Origin: Dioscorea cayenensis subsp. rotundata | Lineage: Eukaryota > Streptophyta > Magnoliopsida > Dioscoreales > Dioscoreaceae | NCBI RefSeq assembly: GCF_009730915.1 | Contig: NC_052475.1 | Location: 3,100,001-3,164,000 of the forward strand | DNA length: 64,000 bases | Direction of reading: 5' to 3' | Shown: one piece after another, positions 63,306 through 64,000 of the stretch | Layout of the letters: every line of letters starts with the position of its first letter | Numbering within the stretch: position 1 is the first letter of the stretch | The notes under the pieces: model-generated | What the model was told of the DNA's origin: nothing | Databases searched by the model: none | What the model saw: the letters and a program-made list of their open reading frames with translations, nothing else | Made by a program: the position numbers and the translations under genes

Positions 63306-63338
63306 ATGGGTAGCCGGAGATGGCGGATGGTGCCCTAG
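63306..63338 (+). promoter_or_regulatory. Upstream ORF overlapping the calreticulin start
   Basis: ATG at 63306, 14 bp before the main ATG and out of frame, encodes 10 residues ending at TAG 63336-63338. Whether it is in the transcript depends on the start site, which is close by the TATA spacing. Confidence 0.45.
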
Positions 63339-63449
63339 GTTTTCCTTCTCGGCTGGAGCTTCAGCGCAAGCTCTGGCTTCTGGTTTTCGTGCTTGGTCTC
63401 TGCTTCAGTGGCTCAGCCTCGGAGGTCATCTTTGAAGAGCGGTTTGAAG
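63320..63449 (+). CDS. CRT: Calreticulin, first exon (gene continues past the window)
   Basis: The exon codes 43 residues plus one base and ends at a GAAG|GTGTCT donor. A basic N-region (RLELQRK) leads a hydrophobic core (LWLLVFVLGLCF) and a small-residue cleavage site (SGSAS), which together form an ER signal peptide of about 34 residues. The mature protein would begin EVIFEERFE, the start of plant calreticulins, where the first intron also falls right after the EERFE block. Calreticulin is the Ca2+-binding lectin chaperone of the ER lumen. The rest of the window (63450-64000) is intron 1, with a GT-rich run near 63612-63630. Calnexins differ at this start, so calreticulin is preferred, but only 43 residues are visible. 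Confidence 0.75.
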
Positions 63450-64000
63450 GTGTCTCCAGCTCTGATCTATTCGTATGATTTGCTGTTTGCTTTTATCCTA
63501 TTTTTGGAATTTTTAGTGGGTTTTGAGCTGATTTATTGATGCCATTTATTGGTTGTATTGATTCGGAGATGGGTTGTTTGTGAATTGTGATCAGGATTTT
63601 ATGTATATATATGTGTGCGTGTGTGTGTGTATTTTTCATTTTTTTCATTTTGATCGGAATCGTGTTTTGTTTTCATTGATTTATAATGCATTTTTAGGTG
63701 TTTTTAGCTTGGGATGGTTGCCTTCTAAGAATTTTTAGTTTTTAGTGATGCTTCGCTAGTTCAACCCTAGAAAGGAATGATTATTAAGTGCCTTCATCGT
63801 TATGGGAATTTATGAGGTTACTTTTTTGGGAATTAATTATGATTGTTGAGATGATGTTCTGATTGGGGTTGTTACTAAAATGGAATTGATAAAAATGGAT
63901 GCTTTTGGTTTCGTATGATTTAGAACAGTTATAATGATTTTGTTTGTAGGGTTTATTATTATTATTCTTATTATTATTTTCTCTAAATTTTTTTTTTTCT

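Overview
The window is nuclear DNA of a flowering plant. The genes have many short canonical GT-AG introns, one gene starts with a plastid-type leader, the transcription factor is a plant-only GRAS protein, and the repeats are typical plant families. Intergenic DNA is very AT-rich and full of (TA)n runs. An exact 1000-N block (14577-15576) shows it is a scaffolded assembly. The species cannot be fixed from this sequence; the moderate GC of the GRAS gene argues weakly against a grass.

Layout. 1-1365: LTR-like end of a Ty3-type element. 2406-5382 (-): gene for a small, probably plastid-targeted membrane protein, with an odd phase mismatch at its last intron. 5529-12796: a decayed 7.3-kb Mutator-like element (MULE) with a perfect 9-bp target duplication, holding an Ulp1-type protease pseudogene (+) and a MuDR-type transposase pseudogene (-). 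12.8-21.6 kb: AT-rich spacer with the gap, one PIF/Harbinger-like element and tRNA-derived repeats. 21925-23307 (+): intronless SHORT-ROOT-type GRAS gene. 23.4-29.9 kb: repeats and MITEs. 30093-32104 (+): ribosomal protein eL38 (RPL38), complete in three exons, with a promoter rich in telo-box and site II motifs. 32743-35116 (-) and 38991-41365 (-): two intact 12-exon DHRS7-like short-chain dehydrogenase genes in a 3.8-kb segmental duplication that began inside RPL38 intron 2. 43713-52577: a truncated L1-type LINE split by a 5.3-kb Ty1/copia element. 55055-59591: a decayed hAT transposon with perfect 8-bp target duplication. 61340-61565: a SINE with a 16-bp target duplication. 63320 to the window end (+): first exon and intron 1 of a calreticulin gene.

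The genes do not form a pathway; this is a euchromatic stretch with five single or duplicated host loci among transposons. The most informative parts are (i) the Ulp1-bearing MULE, whose introns and flanks are built from degenerate repeats around a GTTTAA core that mostly run in the sense direction of each gene, (ii) the dehydrogenase duplication, where copy A has lost the catalytic Tyr that copy B keeps, (iii) the ~180-bp tandem repeats that make up most of RPL38 intron 1, and (iv) several insertions whose target duplications can be read directly and give a relative order of events.
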